64,000 nt of DNA from Tetraselmis striata (Eukaryota; Chlorophyta; Chlorodendrophyceae; Chlorodendrales; Chlorodendraceae), in assembly GCA_006384855.1 (NCBI GenBank), contig VCJN01002026.1:1-64000 (forward strand), written 5' to 3'. A model generated the notes under the pieces. It was not told the DNA's origin. It saw only the letters and a program-made list of their open reading frames with translations, and made no database searches. Positions 11,388-22,257 of this stretch are shown piece by piece. Within the stretch, counting starts at the first letter, position 1. The number at the start of each line of letters is the position of its first letter. A program made the translations under genes and the position numbers.

Positions 11388-12356
11388 ATGGAGGCCGGCT
11401 CTCCGGAGCCTTTCACGGACGATGCAGGAGTGCCGTCGGAGGAGCCTCTGCGCTCGGCGTCCGGCAGGCTGCCACGCCAGGGGAGAGGCGCCCTCCAGGA
11501 GCTTCCTGCCTCCGCAGCCAGGGAGGACCCTGAGGATGCTGCTGCCCTGCTTGCGCACGAGGGGGCGGTGGTGGTGCGTGGAGCTGTGACCTCACAGGCG
11601 ACTCTGCGGGCGGCACGGCAGCATGTGGAGGGGGCGCTGAGCGCTGCGCTGGGGGACGCGGGGGAGGCCGGCACTGCCGGCGGGGAGGGCTCGGGGCAGG
11701 CTGCAACCGCTGAGCAGCTGGAGGCAGAGAGCCGGTGGTTCGGCAACGTGCAGGCCCGTGCGCACCGCCGGGACCTCAAGCTGCAGCTGGCCGCCCCGGT
11801 CCTGGCGGCCCTGCGCGAGCTCCTTGCGGCGGTTGGGGGGTGCCTCGGAGGGATTGTCACGCCGGACGCGGAGCTGTGTGAGCTGTCGGCACTGGTGGCG
11901 GACCCGGGGGCCGCCGCACAGGCGCTGCACCCCGACACGCAGATTGCCCCCGGCAACGACCACGCCGGGCTATGCACGGCGTTCCTCGCGCTGCAGGACG
12001 TGGACCCGTCGATGGGCCCCACCGAGGTTTGCCCACGCAGCCACGGGGCCGCGGCGCACGCGGCGCTGTCCGCGGACCCTCGCCTGGGCGACGCCCCGCG
12101 CGCGGCGGACGACTGGGGGCCGGCGCAGCCAGCGCTGCTGAGCGCCGGGGATGTGCTGCTGATGGATAGCCGGGCCTGGCACCGCGGCGGCGCCAACACC
12201 TCGCAAGCGCGGCGGGTGCTGCTCTACCTCACGCTCCGTGTGCCCGGCAACGCGCCGCTTGGCAGCACCTACTCTCTGCTGGACGAGTACCAAGGGAGGT
12301 TCCGATTGAGCCGCGTTGAGCGCTGGGCCGACTCCACCGCAGTCGCACATGCCTGA
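11388..12356 (+). CDS. Phytanoyl-CoA dioxygenase (PhyH) family protein, intronless
   Basis: A single open frame of 322 residues from ATG 11388. It is an Fe(II)/2-oxoglutarate dioxygenase of the PhyH type. The iron triad is visible: H181 and D183 in ALHPDTQ, and H265 in RAWHRGGANTS; the 2-oxoglutarate arginine follows in SQARRVLLYLTL. Between them is the family segment FLALQDVDPSMGPTEVCPRS and the strand LSAGDVLLMDS. The frame is open upstream of 11388, so an earlier non-ATG or spliced start cannot be excluded, but the upstream part has no motif. Start chosen as the first ATG in frame. Unlike most genes here it has no intron. The substrate is unknown; PhyH homologues hydroxylate lipids, small metabolites and amino acids. 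Confidence 0.88.
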   Translation: MEAGSPEPFTDDAGVPSEEPLRSASGRLPRQGRGALQELPASAAREDPEDAAALLAHEGAVVVRGAVTSQATLRAARQHVEGALSAALGDAGEAGTAGGEGSGQAATAEQLEAESRWFGNVQARAHRRDLKLQLAAPVLAALRELLAAVGGCLGGIVTPDAELCELSALVADPGAAAQALHPDTQIAPGNDHAGLCTAFLALQDVDPSMGPTEVCPRSHGAAAHAALSADPRLGDAPRAADDWGPAQPALLSAGDVLLMDSRAWHRGGANTSQARRVLLYLTLRVPGNAPLGSTYSLLDEYQGRFRLSRVERWADSTAVAHA

Positions 12357-14197
12357 CCTGCCACCGTGGCCCCAATGACCACCATGGGGGACTCCTCATG
12401 AGGAGCACCACACCTCGGAGGGGGGAGCGGTGGACGGTATTCAGGGCGAGCTGTCTGCTTGTATGCACCGACAGGTTGGCATTGTCACATGACGGGGTGC
12501 ACCTTGCCATAAGACCGCTGCCGCCAGCCCAGCGAACAACGGCAAATCGCATGTAGTGGTGGAGGCAGGTGCCGCCTCGCTGGACAAGGCGCTGGGCGTT
12601 TTGGGGCAAAGGGAATACCTTGGAACTGATGCACATGCGGGCGAACAGTGTGGCTACTGTCGCGCCATGGATGTTGCTGCTCTTTGTTGTGGGCAGTGTT
12701 GCCCCTGGTGGTGAGTCACGGTGCTTGGGTACGTATCGAGGGTCCCGGTGCGCAAGGTGGCCTAGAAAACCTGTATTAATCCAACCTATACCTGGTGTTT
12801 TATACCTCTGACTAGGTTGTTGCCGGTTGGCCGCAAGCGCTTGTTATATCGCCGGCGACAATGTAGGTACCGCGTGGTATATACTGTCCCTATTCATTGT
12901 CGTTTTTACCCCCTCCCCGTCCTCCCTCCCCCTGGACATTTGCTGCTGACTGTAGAACATGCCCAAACTACCACTGGCTTGACTTTTGTTTAGGGTTCCA
13001 ATGCATGGCTGTCTGCAGAAGGAGGGTGTTCCCCGCCATATGCAAGCATAAAGTGGAGAGGGGGTGGGGCACTTTTTGGAACCATCGCCATATTACAGTC
13101 AGCATCAAGGCAGCAACCCAACCATACGGTGGCACCTGATAGCACGCTCACATATTTTGCACAACGGCAAAACAATTCTGTAGACAGTATGTAGCTAACC
13201 ACTGACCTCATCTATGAGTCCTCCGTCTTCATCCCCTGAACGTCCAAAGATATGCCTGGCCTGGATATTAACGGCGTCAGCGGTGCGGGGCTGAGCCCCC
13301 AGCCGCTCAGGCACCGCTCACCTCCCAGCCGCCGAGTACTGCTTAAGTACGTGAACATAAAGTTGAGGCCACCTACAAAGTGACCCTCCCCCCCCCCCCT
13401 CCCTCTGTTTCTCCGGAAAGTACAGGACAAAAAAAGAACAGTAAATCGGACCCGCCTAATCCAGTAGCAGGATTAAGATTAAGGCCATGACAACTAGATT
13501 TGTTGGTTTAGCTGCCTATTTCTCCCTCAGAAAAAGGGGGTTTACCGGATATGTCCGCAAAACAAGATGCTGGATCCCAAACAGTACTTAGTTCTGAACT
13601 GGAGAACCAGTAGCGAGTGTACGGCCGCGCTCAGCCTTGGCGGCGCCACTTCGGTTTATGGGCTCCATTCGACACCCTCCGTCGCAGAACCTTGTTGGCC
13701 GCCGGTCGAGATTGGGCATCACACCACCCACTGTCACAACAACCACCCCCACCATGCCCGTGAGGCTGATTGGCCGTGCATCGGAGAACTGTTTTGCATG
13801 TCAAAGCAGTTAAGACGCAAAAGCAGCACATGCCTGAGGCGAAAGCTATCATACGGGTGCGCAGCATTATCGGGGCATAACGGCAGGTTCTCCGTGCTTT
13901 TGGTCCTCGATCGTTTGGGTGCACGACAATATCGGGGCAGAACGGCAGGCGCGGCAAAGCGGGACGGGCACGCGCGCGGAAAGGGCAGCAGCCGCTGCTC
14001 AACAGCAGCCAGCAGGCAAACATGCGCGGCGCACCAGGGCAGCCTTTAGGTGCAACACAGCCAAGCGCAGTGTCCAAGAGGTTATGCGATAATAATCACA
14101 TCGTGGCATTCAAGAGATCCGACCATCATTACAGTCATCATTGTATGGTAGCCTTTGCGGCCCGGGAGGCGATAAATTGGGGGGAATAGCCCTTTGG
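12357..14197. other. Intergenic stretch, no supported gene
   Basis: Short open frames only, none with motifs or plausible starts. A C-rich run is at 13386-13401. Nothing else is seen. Confidence 0.5.
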
Positions 14198-14330
14198 GGT
14201 TCGAATGAGGCAAAGGTCGAAGGGCTATGCCGGACCTACGACTGCAGTGGGCGCAAGAGATCAAGTGATGGGTCGGCTTCCGCCGATGTCCCGGGGCGAA
14301 CTTTACTTTTGCTTTTAACACTTTCAGACT
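14198..14330 (+). mobile_element. SINE-like element copy, 5'-truncated
   Basis: It matches the 3' half of the short repeat described at 58131-58420: agccctttggggttcgaatg, the paired gtcgaagggctatgcc, then gccgatgtcccggggcgaac and a T-rich tail (tttacttttgctttt). The copy abuts the retroelement fragment starting near 14350. Confidence 0.7.
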
Positions 14331-14349
14331 ATAAGGATTAATATTATGT

Positions 14350-15025
14350 GTTAAAGTGAGCTGCGCCCAGCGGACCGCTCGCGGCCGTCGGACTTGACGC
14401 TGGCGGGGTGGGGGGGCCGGCGTGCGAGTACATGATCGACTTTGCGTGCGTGTCCTCCACGGCCCCCACTTGGAGCAACGACCCCCGCTGGTGCACCCCG
14501 GGAATCGCGGCGACCGAGGCAGAGCAGGGTAAGTTGGCAGCGGACCGGGCGTCTTCCGCCCCAGTGCAGGGTGTTCACCGGCACTACCCTTTTGTGGTTG
14601 AGGACCGCGGCCGTCTCGGGAAGTCCGCTTTGACGGTGGTCTACATCTTCGCGGTGTTGCTGGCTGTGCGCAACTTCCCTGGCGGTCCTTCCGCCCCGAC
14701 CTCATGCTTCCTTCGTGGTCAGTCCGTCGAGGCTCTTCGAAACTTTGTTGCCAGCCAGCCCGCTGAGTTCCGCCTTCACTTGTCGCACACACAGCGGGGG
14801 CTGTTACGGCGGGTCTATGCTTGCGTGCATGGTACCCTGGGCGGCATTCTCTCTGCCGGTGTGCTGATGGCCAAGTCCGATGCGTGGGCTCGTGCCCATT
14901 CTGCATCTTCTCCTGCTACTGCTTCCACCTCGCAGTTGATGTAGGGGACCTTAATTTCCGATTGTCCTTTTCTGGTTATTTTCTGATATCGCCTTCTGCA
15001 GCAAACTCATGTAATTATAAAATGC
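14350..15025 (+). mobile_element. Retrotransposon 3' end, copy 1 (C-terminal ORF fragment)
   Basis: The open frame running to TAG at 14942 encodes about 190 residues that recur in two other places (31.0-31.8 kb minus, 32.4-33.2 kb plus). Shared motifs include GIAATEAE, YPFVVEDRGRLGKSALTVVY and CVHGTLGGILSAGV. Conserved sequence continues past the stop for about 70 bases and ends near catgtaattata in all three copies. The 'PFVV..RGRLG' block resembles the region after the reverse transcriptase in many algal and oomycete retroelements. The common 3' end with differing 5' ends suggests 5'-truncated non-LTR insertions. The class assignment is inference because no reverse transcriptase core is present. 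Confidence 0.6.
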
Positions 15026-16537
15026 GTTTTTCCTTCAGCATCATTGTCCTTTGCGCTTGTGCATGAACTTTCTTGTTATGGCAACGCAGTAGCATCGATG
15101 CCAATGACTACTTAATAGTATTTGCGGGACATCACTAGCATTTATATAATAGCATATCTATAGCATCGTTTGCAGTGCTTTTAACAGTACTTTGTAGTAC
15201 TTGTGGATGAAACCGGAGGAAAAAGGGCGCTCCAAAAAGGGAGGGCGCCGCCTAAAAGGACTAAAGATCCTTAAAGATCAACTTGCCATGGCCTGACAAG
15301 GATTCATCCCCCAAAGGCAGGATCCAGTGGGCGCCAATGCGGATAAATTATTTTAAAATATACTCCTAGCGGCAGTAGTAATGCTAGTAATAAGAGTACG
15401 AATAGCGGCTTAATCCGTCCTCCGTCCATCGTCCCATGCCGCCTCGTCAGCATCCCAACGCCAGCTGTTTATATTGAGGCCGCCCTATTGCGCTGTAGCG
15501 ATGCGCATGCCCTCTTCCCGGCATGCCGTACGGTCTGGCGACCATGTCACAGCTTAGCTAGCAGACGAGCGCTGGCCCGCTCGCCGTTCCCCATTACAGC
15601 CTCAAAACCAGTCGCAGCACGTGTTATATAGAGACAACAGAAAGATCTCACTACTCTGCTGAGTGGTCCTGAGCGCGATCCGCTGTCGCCGCTTCCAGAG
15701 GGTCTCATACCTATAGCGAAGGCGCGCGGAAGCGATAGACGCCATGACGCGCGTGTCCCACCGGTGCGCCGCCCCCAGTCCGACATGCTCTTTTAAATAC
15801 AGACAACCACCCCCTGTTCCGCGCGGCACTTCCAACAGCGCCCGTAGTAGCACAGGACGGTATCGCCAGTGACGCGTAGAGCCTGGGTGGCGGTACTGCC
15901 GTAGCGCTGGCTGCTTGTTCAGTATGGCGAAAATGAAGACGAAGTCTCTACATTACTACGTAAGGGGGGACGAGTCGGGACAGCGTGGTATGGACCCAGG
16001 TGGCCCGCTTGAACCGTCGCGGCTGTAAAAGCACACCACGACATCAACACTCGCGGGATGATCGGAAGGATCCTTGCTGCAAACCCTCTGGCGCAGGCAC
16101 CGGGTCGCCCTTGGAACTTCGTAGTACCGGAATCACCATTCACCAACGACTTTCAGGCGGCACACGGTGGGCCGCGCTTATGCGCGTGGCGATGCGTGTT
16201 TCGCAGCGTTTCCGGGTTTTGGTACTTGGGTGCTTGTGTCGCCAGCATGGTGTTGTGCTGCAGTTGAAAGCGGATGAGGTCATAGAGGCTCCCGTGCATG
16301 CACACGCAACCACCCATGCAAAGCCACTCGCAAACACAAACATGCACGCATTAGGGCGCTCGCGCTCACACACACACACACACACACACACAGTTTCACA
16401 ATATTGTCCACTATTACACCTGCCTGCACCGCCATGTTTTTTTCAGAATGAAGTACCGTTTTAAATCGGCCTTGGGGCGCTGAGCAAGATCTGGACAGCC
16501 TGCGTAGAACATCAAGTAGCCTGATGTGCGAAGGTAG
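15026..16537. other. Intergenic stretch, no supported gene
   Basis: No gene is supported. A CA repeat lies at 16370-16392. The first exon of membrane protein copy B, including its start codon, may lie somewhere in the right part. Confidence 0.4.
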
Positions 16538-16564
16538 AAGGCACTGTGCTCAGCCGCTTTTGCT

Positions 16565-17220
16565 GTGCCTTTCCGTTGCATACCCAGGGCCATTGCCGTA
16601 GCGCTGCTGCTGCTGCTGTCGAGTGCCACCGCGGTGCAAGCCCAATTCGCGGAGTCCGCGGCGGTAGGGGCTGCACGTGAGTGCCACGCCCCAGCTGCGT
16701 ACACCTGTGGCCGCACCCTTTTGATGCGCTTGGGATTGGATGGCACTAAACCGAGTGTGTCCTGCTGTGTGCAGTTGTGGTACTTTGGATCGTCTCCCTG
16801 GGCTCCGTTCCAGTGTTTGCCTGCAGCCTCAGCTATGGCATCATCGGGATCGTGGTCGGTCAGAGCTGGCCAAACCCCAACTGCTGCTGCTACAAGAGCC
16901 CGTTCTCCGGCGGGGATGCTGGCGCTAACTGCGTGGGCTGCCTGCCCCTCTTCAACACCTGCGTCACGCTGCTGGTCCTGCAGTCCATCTACACGCTGAT
17001 TGACGTCATTATCATGGCCGTGTTTTATGTCTGGTGGTTCAACATCATCAGTCTTCTCTGTGAGCTGGCTGCTTTGGGGGTGCTCATCACTGCCATTGTG
17101 CTACTGAGAAAGGGCTACCAAAACCACGGCCAGCCCAAGCCAATAGGAACTGCTCTCGTTCATGTGGTCCAGGCGGCTCCAGTCGCAGGTTTACCCCCGG
17201 TTACCACAGTGGCCTTCTAA
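16565..17220 (+). CDS. Cys-rich four-helix membrane protein, copy B (start unresolved)
   Basis: Exons ...16676 and 16775-17220 join in phase 1 (C|TT = Leu), at the same position as in copy A. The exon before the intron encodes a hydrophobic leader (AIAVALLLLLSSATAVQA) but has no in-frame ATG after the stop at 16535. The methionine must therefore come from a further upstream exon or a non-ATG start; 16565 (GTG) is only a placeholder. The second exon keeps YGIIGI, WPNPNCCCY, GGD, a CVGCLPLF pair of cysteines, three further helices and LLRKGYQNHG. Its tail is shorter than that of copy A. It is about 60% similar to copy A across the helices by eye. Function unknown. Confidence 0.75.
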
Positions 17221-18783
17221 AGAGCTTGCCAGCTGCTTACAGCCCCCTATTATGTACAAATATCCCAACGTCTGCACGTTGTTCAGCATACGAGCGGCGC
17301 TTTTCTTTCCGCGCTGTGCAATCAAGGCACGCGTACCCTCACAACCCTATCAGCACCTGTGTGGAGCGTCATGGAACAGTCACCAAGCACTTGCTGCGGC
17401 ATGCCTCTGAGCACGTGACGTGAACACCGCCGTCAGGCTCAGATACGGTGCATCATTCATGGCTCCAATCATGCATGGCTCCAATCGCAACCTGCATGCA
17501 TTCCTTGGGCTTGTACTCACGTGTCCTACGGTCCATGCATATCTGCGCCCACCACCCGGAGCGCCAGTGTGCATAGGCACTGATGTATGGTTATCTTTAC
17601 CGCCAACGCACTGCCGTGTTCCCTCGGTATCACGCAATTCTGTACTTGTGGGTCGAGTACGCAGTAAATTGCGGCGCTGAAAACTTGACCACCAGTGCGG
17701 GGATGATCCATGATCGCCTGGAAGGGACGGCCGCCTTCTTGGCGTCCGGGGGCTGCATGTTCTTTTACAATTCAGCCCCCATGGCCATAAAGCGCCATTG
17801 CCTTGGCGTCCACGGAATCAAGGCGAAGACACAAGTAACAGCGGTTCGAAACACGTGTTTGGTTGTTCACTTGTGAAGGTATCTTGTCCATTGGAAAATT
17901 GTGCAAGAAATCCGTAGAATGCTGGTTTTGCAGTGAGAATTGCATTCATTCCCAGTGTGCGCTTATTTGTCCGCTCAAAACGTGCAAAATTGGGCATGCA
18001 TTGCTCGGATGCAAGAAATGGTCGTTTTTCAAACACGCCAATCCCCTTGTTTTCATGGCGGTGCTGGCGCGCAAGGAAGAATGGAAGTGTCTAATAATTA
18101 CTAACATTTAAGCATGCGCTCAAATCGCATTGTCTAAACGCCACGAGTGGCAAGTAGTTGCACTTGTACCCTCCCCAGCCTCTACAAATTAATGCGTACT
18201 GCACCACTATATCATATTGCACAACCACACCACATGTCCAAGACGCGCTTGATTCTTCTTGTTTGCGTTGAAGCGGTGGTTGTTGGGCGAAGTCAGTGGC
18301 ACACACGCTGCATTTGGTGAAACACTTAGTCTTCACATGCAGACAAAACTGAAGCCACGCTCGACAGAAGGAGGCAATTGATGTAGGCTTCCGTAAATCA
18401 GATCGGTGACACAGTGAAACGTTACAGTATGTTGCCGATTGAAAGAAAATGCCGATTGCTAGGGCATGGCCGAGGAAAGGAAGCACTTCAGTACTGGATA
18501 TTTATGTGCAAGGAGTTTTGTGGAAAACTGTAGGACCAAAATAGCAACAATAATGAATAAAACAGCATATAAGTAGGATCGTTTCTACGGAGTAGTTAGT
18601 CATTCGCTGCACAGTAGGTTTAGGAGTAGATGCAAGACTCGGCATTTTATCGTGGAGCCATGATTATTATTTAAATGAAAATGGGGGTTATTGGTGTAAA
18701 CTCGGGCAACGCCGTTTTATTGGTACTAACCTCCAATTTACCCACACGTGTTTCAACCGTAGATAAGCGTTGCATACGCTACT
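17221..18783. other. Intergenic stretch, no supported gene
   Basis: Only short open frames on both strands without motifs. The part from about 18500 to 18780 is AT-rich. No repeat shared with the rest of the window was noticed. Confidence 0.5.
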
Positions 18784-19055
18784 AAAAGTAAAGTAAAGTT
18801 CGCCCCGGGACGTCGGCCGAAGCCGCCCCAGCACCTGACCTCTTGGCGACAACTGCAGTCGTATAGGTACGGTAGGTCTGGCATAGCCCGTAGACCATTA
18901 ATTGCCTCATTCGAACCCCGAAGGGCTAATGCATCAACCGGGGAAACCTAGGACACGTCGGGACGAAATTGCCGAAAATGCATCGGCCCGGATACCGACG
19001 ATACCCGGACCTCTCGCGTACGAGACGACCGCTCAAGCGAGCGGACAAGGCATGC
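18784..19055 (-). mobile_element. SINE-like element, near full length
   Basis: Read on the minus strand it runs from the tRNA-like head (perfect hairpin ccgctc-4 nt-gagcgg at 19029-19044, then a tctcg/cgaga hairpin) through the agcccttcgg/gggct body to gacgtcccggggcgaac and a (tttac) tail. It is the best match to the copy at 58131-58420. Point differences keep the hairpin arms paired. Confidence 0.7.
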
Positions 19056-19439
19056 ATACGCTACTGTATTGCATGTAGCGTAGTTCCAATGTAGAGAAAT
19101 ATCGGACGAATTATTTTGCCGGCCCCCAAATATGGGCCGCGCCTTGTCACATCAGCACCATGTTTGCGGGTATAATCCTTATCTTATGGCGAGCTCATCA
19201 CCACATGATCTAGATATATTCTTGTAGCATCACGCAAACCCCGAGCAAAACTAAGCGTTCAACTGTGCGCTATGTGGTATACGTGGACTCAATGATTCTC
19301 CTAGCCTGAAAGTACTCTATATCCCGCACAGACTCACGGACCCATCGGTGTTTTTTTCTCTTCCGAAAGGCAGCCACGGCCGGCCGGCCGATGTTGGGCT
19401 TTTTGGGTATGGTGGTATCCGTGGGAACACGGTTGCTGT

Positions 19440-19860
19440 CGATACCACCATTGCCCCTATCCTCGGCGTGTCAAGCTCAGTCGGATCCAACGACTGCATT
19501 GCGGGCTGCAGATAGAGCGCCACAAAATCCAGAAGTATGACGAGGGTGTCCGAAACGCCGCCGGCATGCTTCGCTTTGTTCCTTTCGCCGTTTCCGAGTT
19601 TGGCTCGCTAGCCCCGCACGCTAAGGCCTTCTTGGTGGAGCTCGCGATAGCTAGCCACACACACACACTGGCCAAAAAATCGGCCAGCTCTTGTCTGCGT
19701 GGCGCCGCCGTTTCTCCTTGATCATCAACATGGCACATGCAGACAACATTCTTGGCGGGGTCGTGGCCGCGCGCGCGGCACGTGATGGTGCTCTTGCGCA
19801 TGCGTCGGGTCGCTCGTCGGCCTGTGTTGCCATGACCCGGGTCATTGGCTGCAAGCGTCC
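19440..19860 (+). mobile_element. Decayed retroelement fragment (region C-terminal to RT)
   Basis: Plus-strand frames give HKIQKYDEGV, then LRFVPFAVSEFGSLAPHAKA and, after a frameshift near 19705, RRFSLIINMAHADNILGGV. The order 'K..KY, F.PF.V..FG.LA..A, final helix with L..G.A' is the usual C-terminal pattern of algal reverse-transcriptase ORFs. It differs from the three copies at 14, 31 and 32 kb, so it is another family. Stops and a frame change show it is dead. Confidence 0.5.
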
Positions 19861-20216
19861 TCGCCGCGGCTCATGGCCTACCCCGGGGCGGTGGTCCCTT
19901 TGGTTCCTGGCAGCTTGGCGACTTCGTGGTTCCCTTGGCTCCCCCTTGGTTCTTGGCTCCCTGGCCTCCTACTCAACCTTGGTTTCAGGCTTATGCCTCT
20001 CTTTTGTTGGCAACCTTCCATCGTTGCTGTTAGTTGTGTTTGTAGTGCACATTAGTTAAAGCCATGAATGATGTAAAAAACAGATGTAAAAAACCACTCT
20101 ATATCCCGCCATACATGCCCAGGGAGAATTGCACCGCATGCTCCAACCGCAGTTGGGTGCGAGGCGTTTCCGGGCGGGCTTCACCGTCGATACAAGCCTC
20201 CAGGTCGGTGTTTCCG

Positions 20217-20298
20217 CCGGGCGCATACAAGCCTTCGTTCGGCGATGACTCGGCCGCGCTTCGCGCGCCCTCTCACGGGGCGGCTTGTATGCGCCCGG
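20217..20298. repeat. 17-bp perfect inverted repeat
   Basis: ccgggcgcatacaagcc at 20217-20233 pairs exactly with ggcttgtatgcgcccgg at 20282-20298, loop 48 bases. It lies upstream of the 20.8-22.3 kb gene. It may be a foldback element end or an RNA hairpin. Confidence 0.65.
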
Positions 20299-20839
20299 AA
20301 GCATCATTCACCTCCCGGCCGGCCGGCCGGTCGGCTAGCACCTACCACGTATATCTCACGATGGCAGTCGCTATCTCAGTGTACATGTACACGGCTGCTG
20401 ATTCAATTCTGTTCTGCCCCAGAATCGTGGGTGATGTAGTCAACACCCTAGGGTACCCAAAACCCTATTTAGGTTTGGCGTCCACTTCGTTGGCTCTCCG
20501 AGTACGGCTGCCCTCCCCGAGCTAGGGTCTGTCAATAATTTTGAAGTGTAGTGTAGTGCACAACCCCCTCAGTACCCTACCTGGTACGTACCTCTTGCGC
20601 CGCGCGCTATCGAGCCGGCGCTTCTCGTCCGCCGCGCGCCCCTCGCTCCGTCAGCCTGCCAGCCAATCTACCCCGCAAAGCCTGCTGGTGCTGTTATCAG
20701 CCGTGCCCACATCATTCTTTGCATTCACAGAGACGGTGTGCGCAAGTTCGCCGCTCAAGCCGGCTAGTGTTACGTCAGGTCTCGGCGCCTGAAGCACGCG
20801 CAAGTGGATACATCAGAAACTGTCACAAAGGTGGCAAGC

Positions 20840-22257
20840 ATGGACTCAGTACGTAAACCTTTCGGGGGGGCTTTGAGCGAAGCCCTTAGCCGGGCAGCTG
20901 AGCGCAAGGAGGCCCTAAACGACAGGAACCTTGGGGCTGCAGGCGCCGAGCGGCGGCGTGCGGCAAAGACTATGCGGCAGCAGCAGGTGGTCGACCGCCT
21001 CCTCCAGCGGCTGGAGCGTTGCCACAAGAGTACAGCGTCGGCGCGAGCGGTCGATGCACTCGCCTCGGAGCCACCGCCGAAGCACGTATGTGAGGCCGAG
21101 GATGACAAGCTGCAGGAAGAAAAGCAGCTTTTACCGCCGCCGCCGCAGCCTTCTCCACTGGAAACGGTGCGCACTATGGCTTTCAAACGTTGTCCCAACA
21201 GATTTACACGCCCTGATGTTGAAGCATTACATGAGCATAATCGCAATTAAGGCAGTAGTAGGTGACGGGACACACACGCTGCTGGATTCCGAGTCGGCGG
21301 GAGGGGCAAGGGGCAGGGGTGCGTCCCCAGCGCAGCATGCCCGACAGCCTGAACTGTGTACCAGGGGTACTGTAGATGAACTCCTGCCGCGAGTACTCCT
21401 GTATCCGTACTGGTACGACGTAAAATACAATATATCGCTGCCGCGCGCGGGTACCCCAGGGGGACTGTCTCTGTCACGTGGTACACCGGTACGGTACCCG
21501 CTGGCCTTGTCAACCCTGGCCGGCCGGCGCCGGTCAGAGATCCTGTGGTCGCTTGCAGCAGTCTTGATGCAACATCACCGTGTTGTTGAGAACGTAACCT
21601 GCTGTGCTGATTGTGCAGTGTCGCAAAGTGGTAACACGCCTGGCACCAGAGCTGGGTGTATATGGCATCGAGGTACTTTCGCGTCGACTTGTTTCCAAGT
21701 ACGGCCTCGGCCTGGACGCAGCGGCTCTGGAGTCGTGCAGCGAGAGCTTCTTACTCTTCCTAGCGTTTGGGCAGCAGCGCGCGGAAATACAGGCAATTAA
21801 GCTGGATGCACTTCGTCGCGCGACGCCCGGTGGGCACACGACGACGTCTCTGCCCCAAACCCCCGGCTTCCTGGCCGGGCGGCGGATATACAGTGCTGGC
21901 GATGCACCGAGTCACCCAGACGCCGTCTATGGCCTCCTTGACAGCCTTGACACCGGCAGCTTCACGACGTGGACTCCCCTGTCATCGGCCATGAAAAGCA
22001 GGAAGGCCCCCTCTCGAAAAGTCGCAGACGCCATCGTGAGACAGTCTTCACCTCAAACGCCCATGGCGTTACCTGAAGAGGCGGCAAAGCAAGCAGCGAC
22101 AAAACGACGAACGCATTGGGGAAGTAACAGGAAGCAGCTGCAGGAGGAAGGGACGGAGAGTACCACGAGATTGCGGGCTGCCAACTCGGAAGTTGGCCAC
22201 GTGAACCAGGCCCACCTGCCAGCAATCCATACTATTCAACGAGCAACAGCCCACTGA
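20840..22257 (+). CDS. Unrecognised two-exon gene, basic, coiled-coil start
   Basis: Proposed exons 20840-21166 and 21619-22257 join in phase 0 at a GTGCGC donor and a TTGTGCAG acceptor, giving 321 residues. The first part is charged and helical (ALSEALSRAAERKEALNDRN, then KTMRQQQVVDRLLQRLERC) and ends in a Pro-rich linker. The second part begins CRKVVTRLAPELGVYGIEVL and contains a predicted helical block to about FLLFLAFGQQRAEIQAIKL; the last 130 residues look disordered and basic. The donor choice rests on its match to the window's preferred motif. Further exons in the 452-base intron are possible. No family recognised, so no function is proposed. Confidence 0.45.

Noticed and set aside
11105-12199. 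A 364-codon frame antisense to the PhyH-type gene
   Set aside because: It is a shadow of a GC-rich coding sequence; the Ser/Ala/Arg composition is an artefact of the opposite strand.
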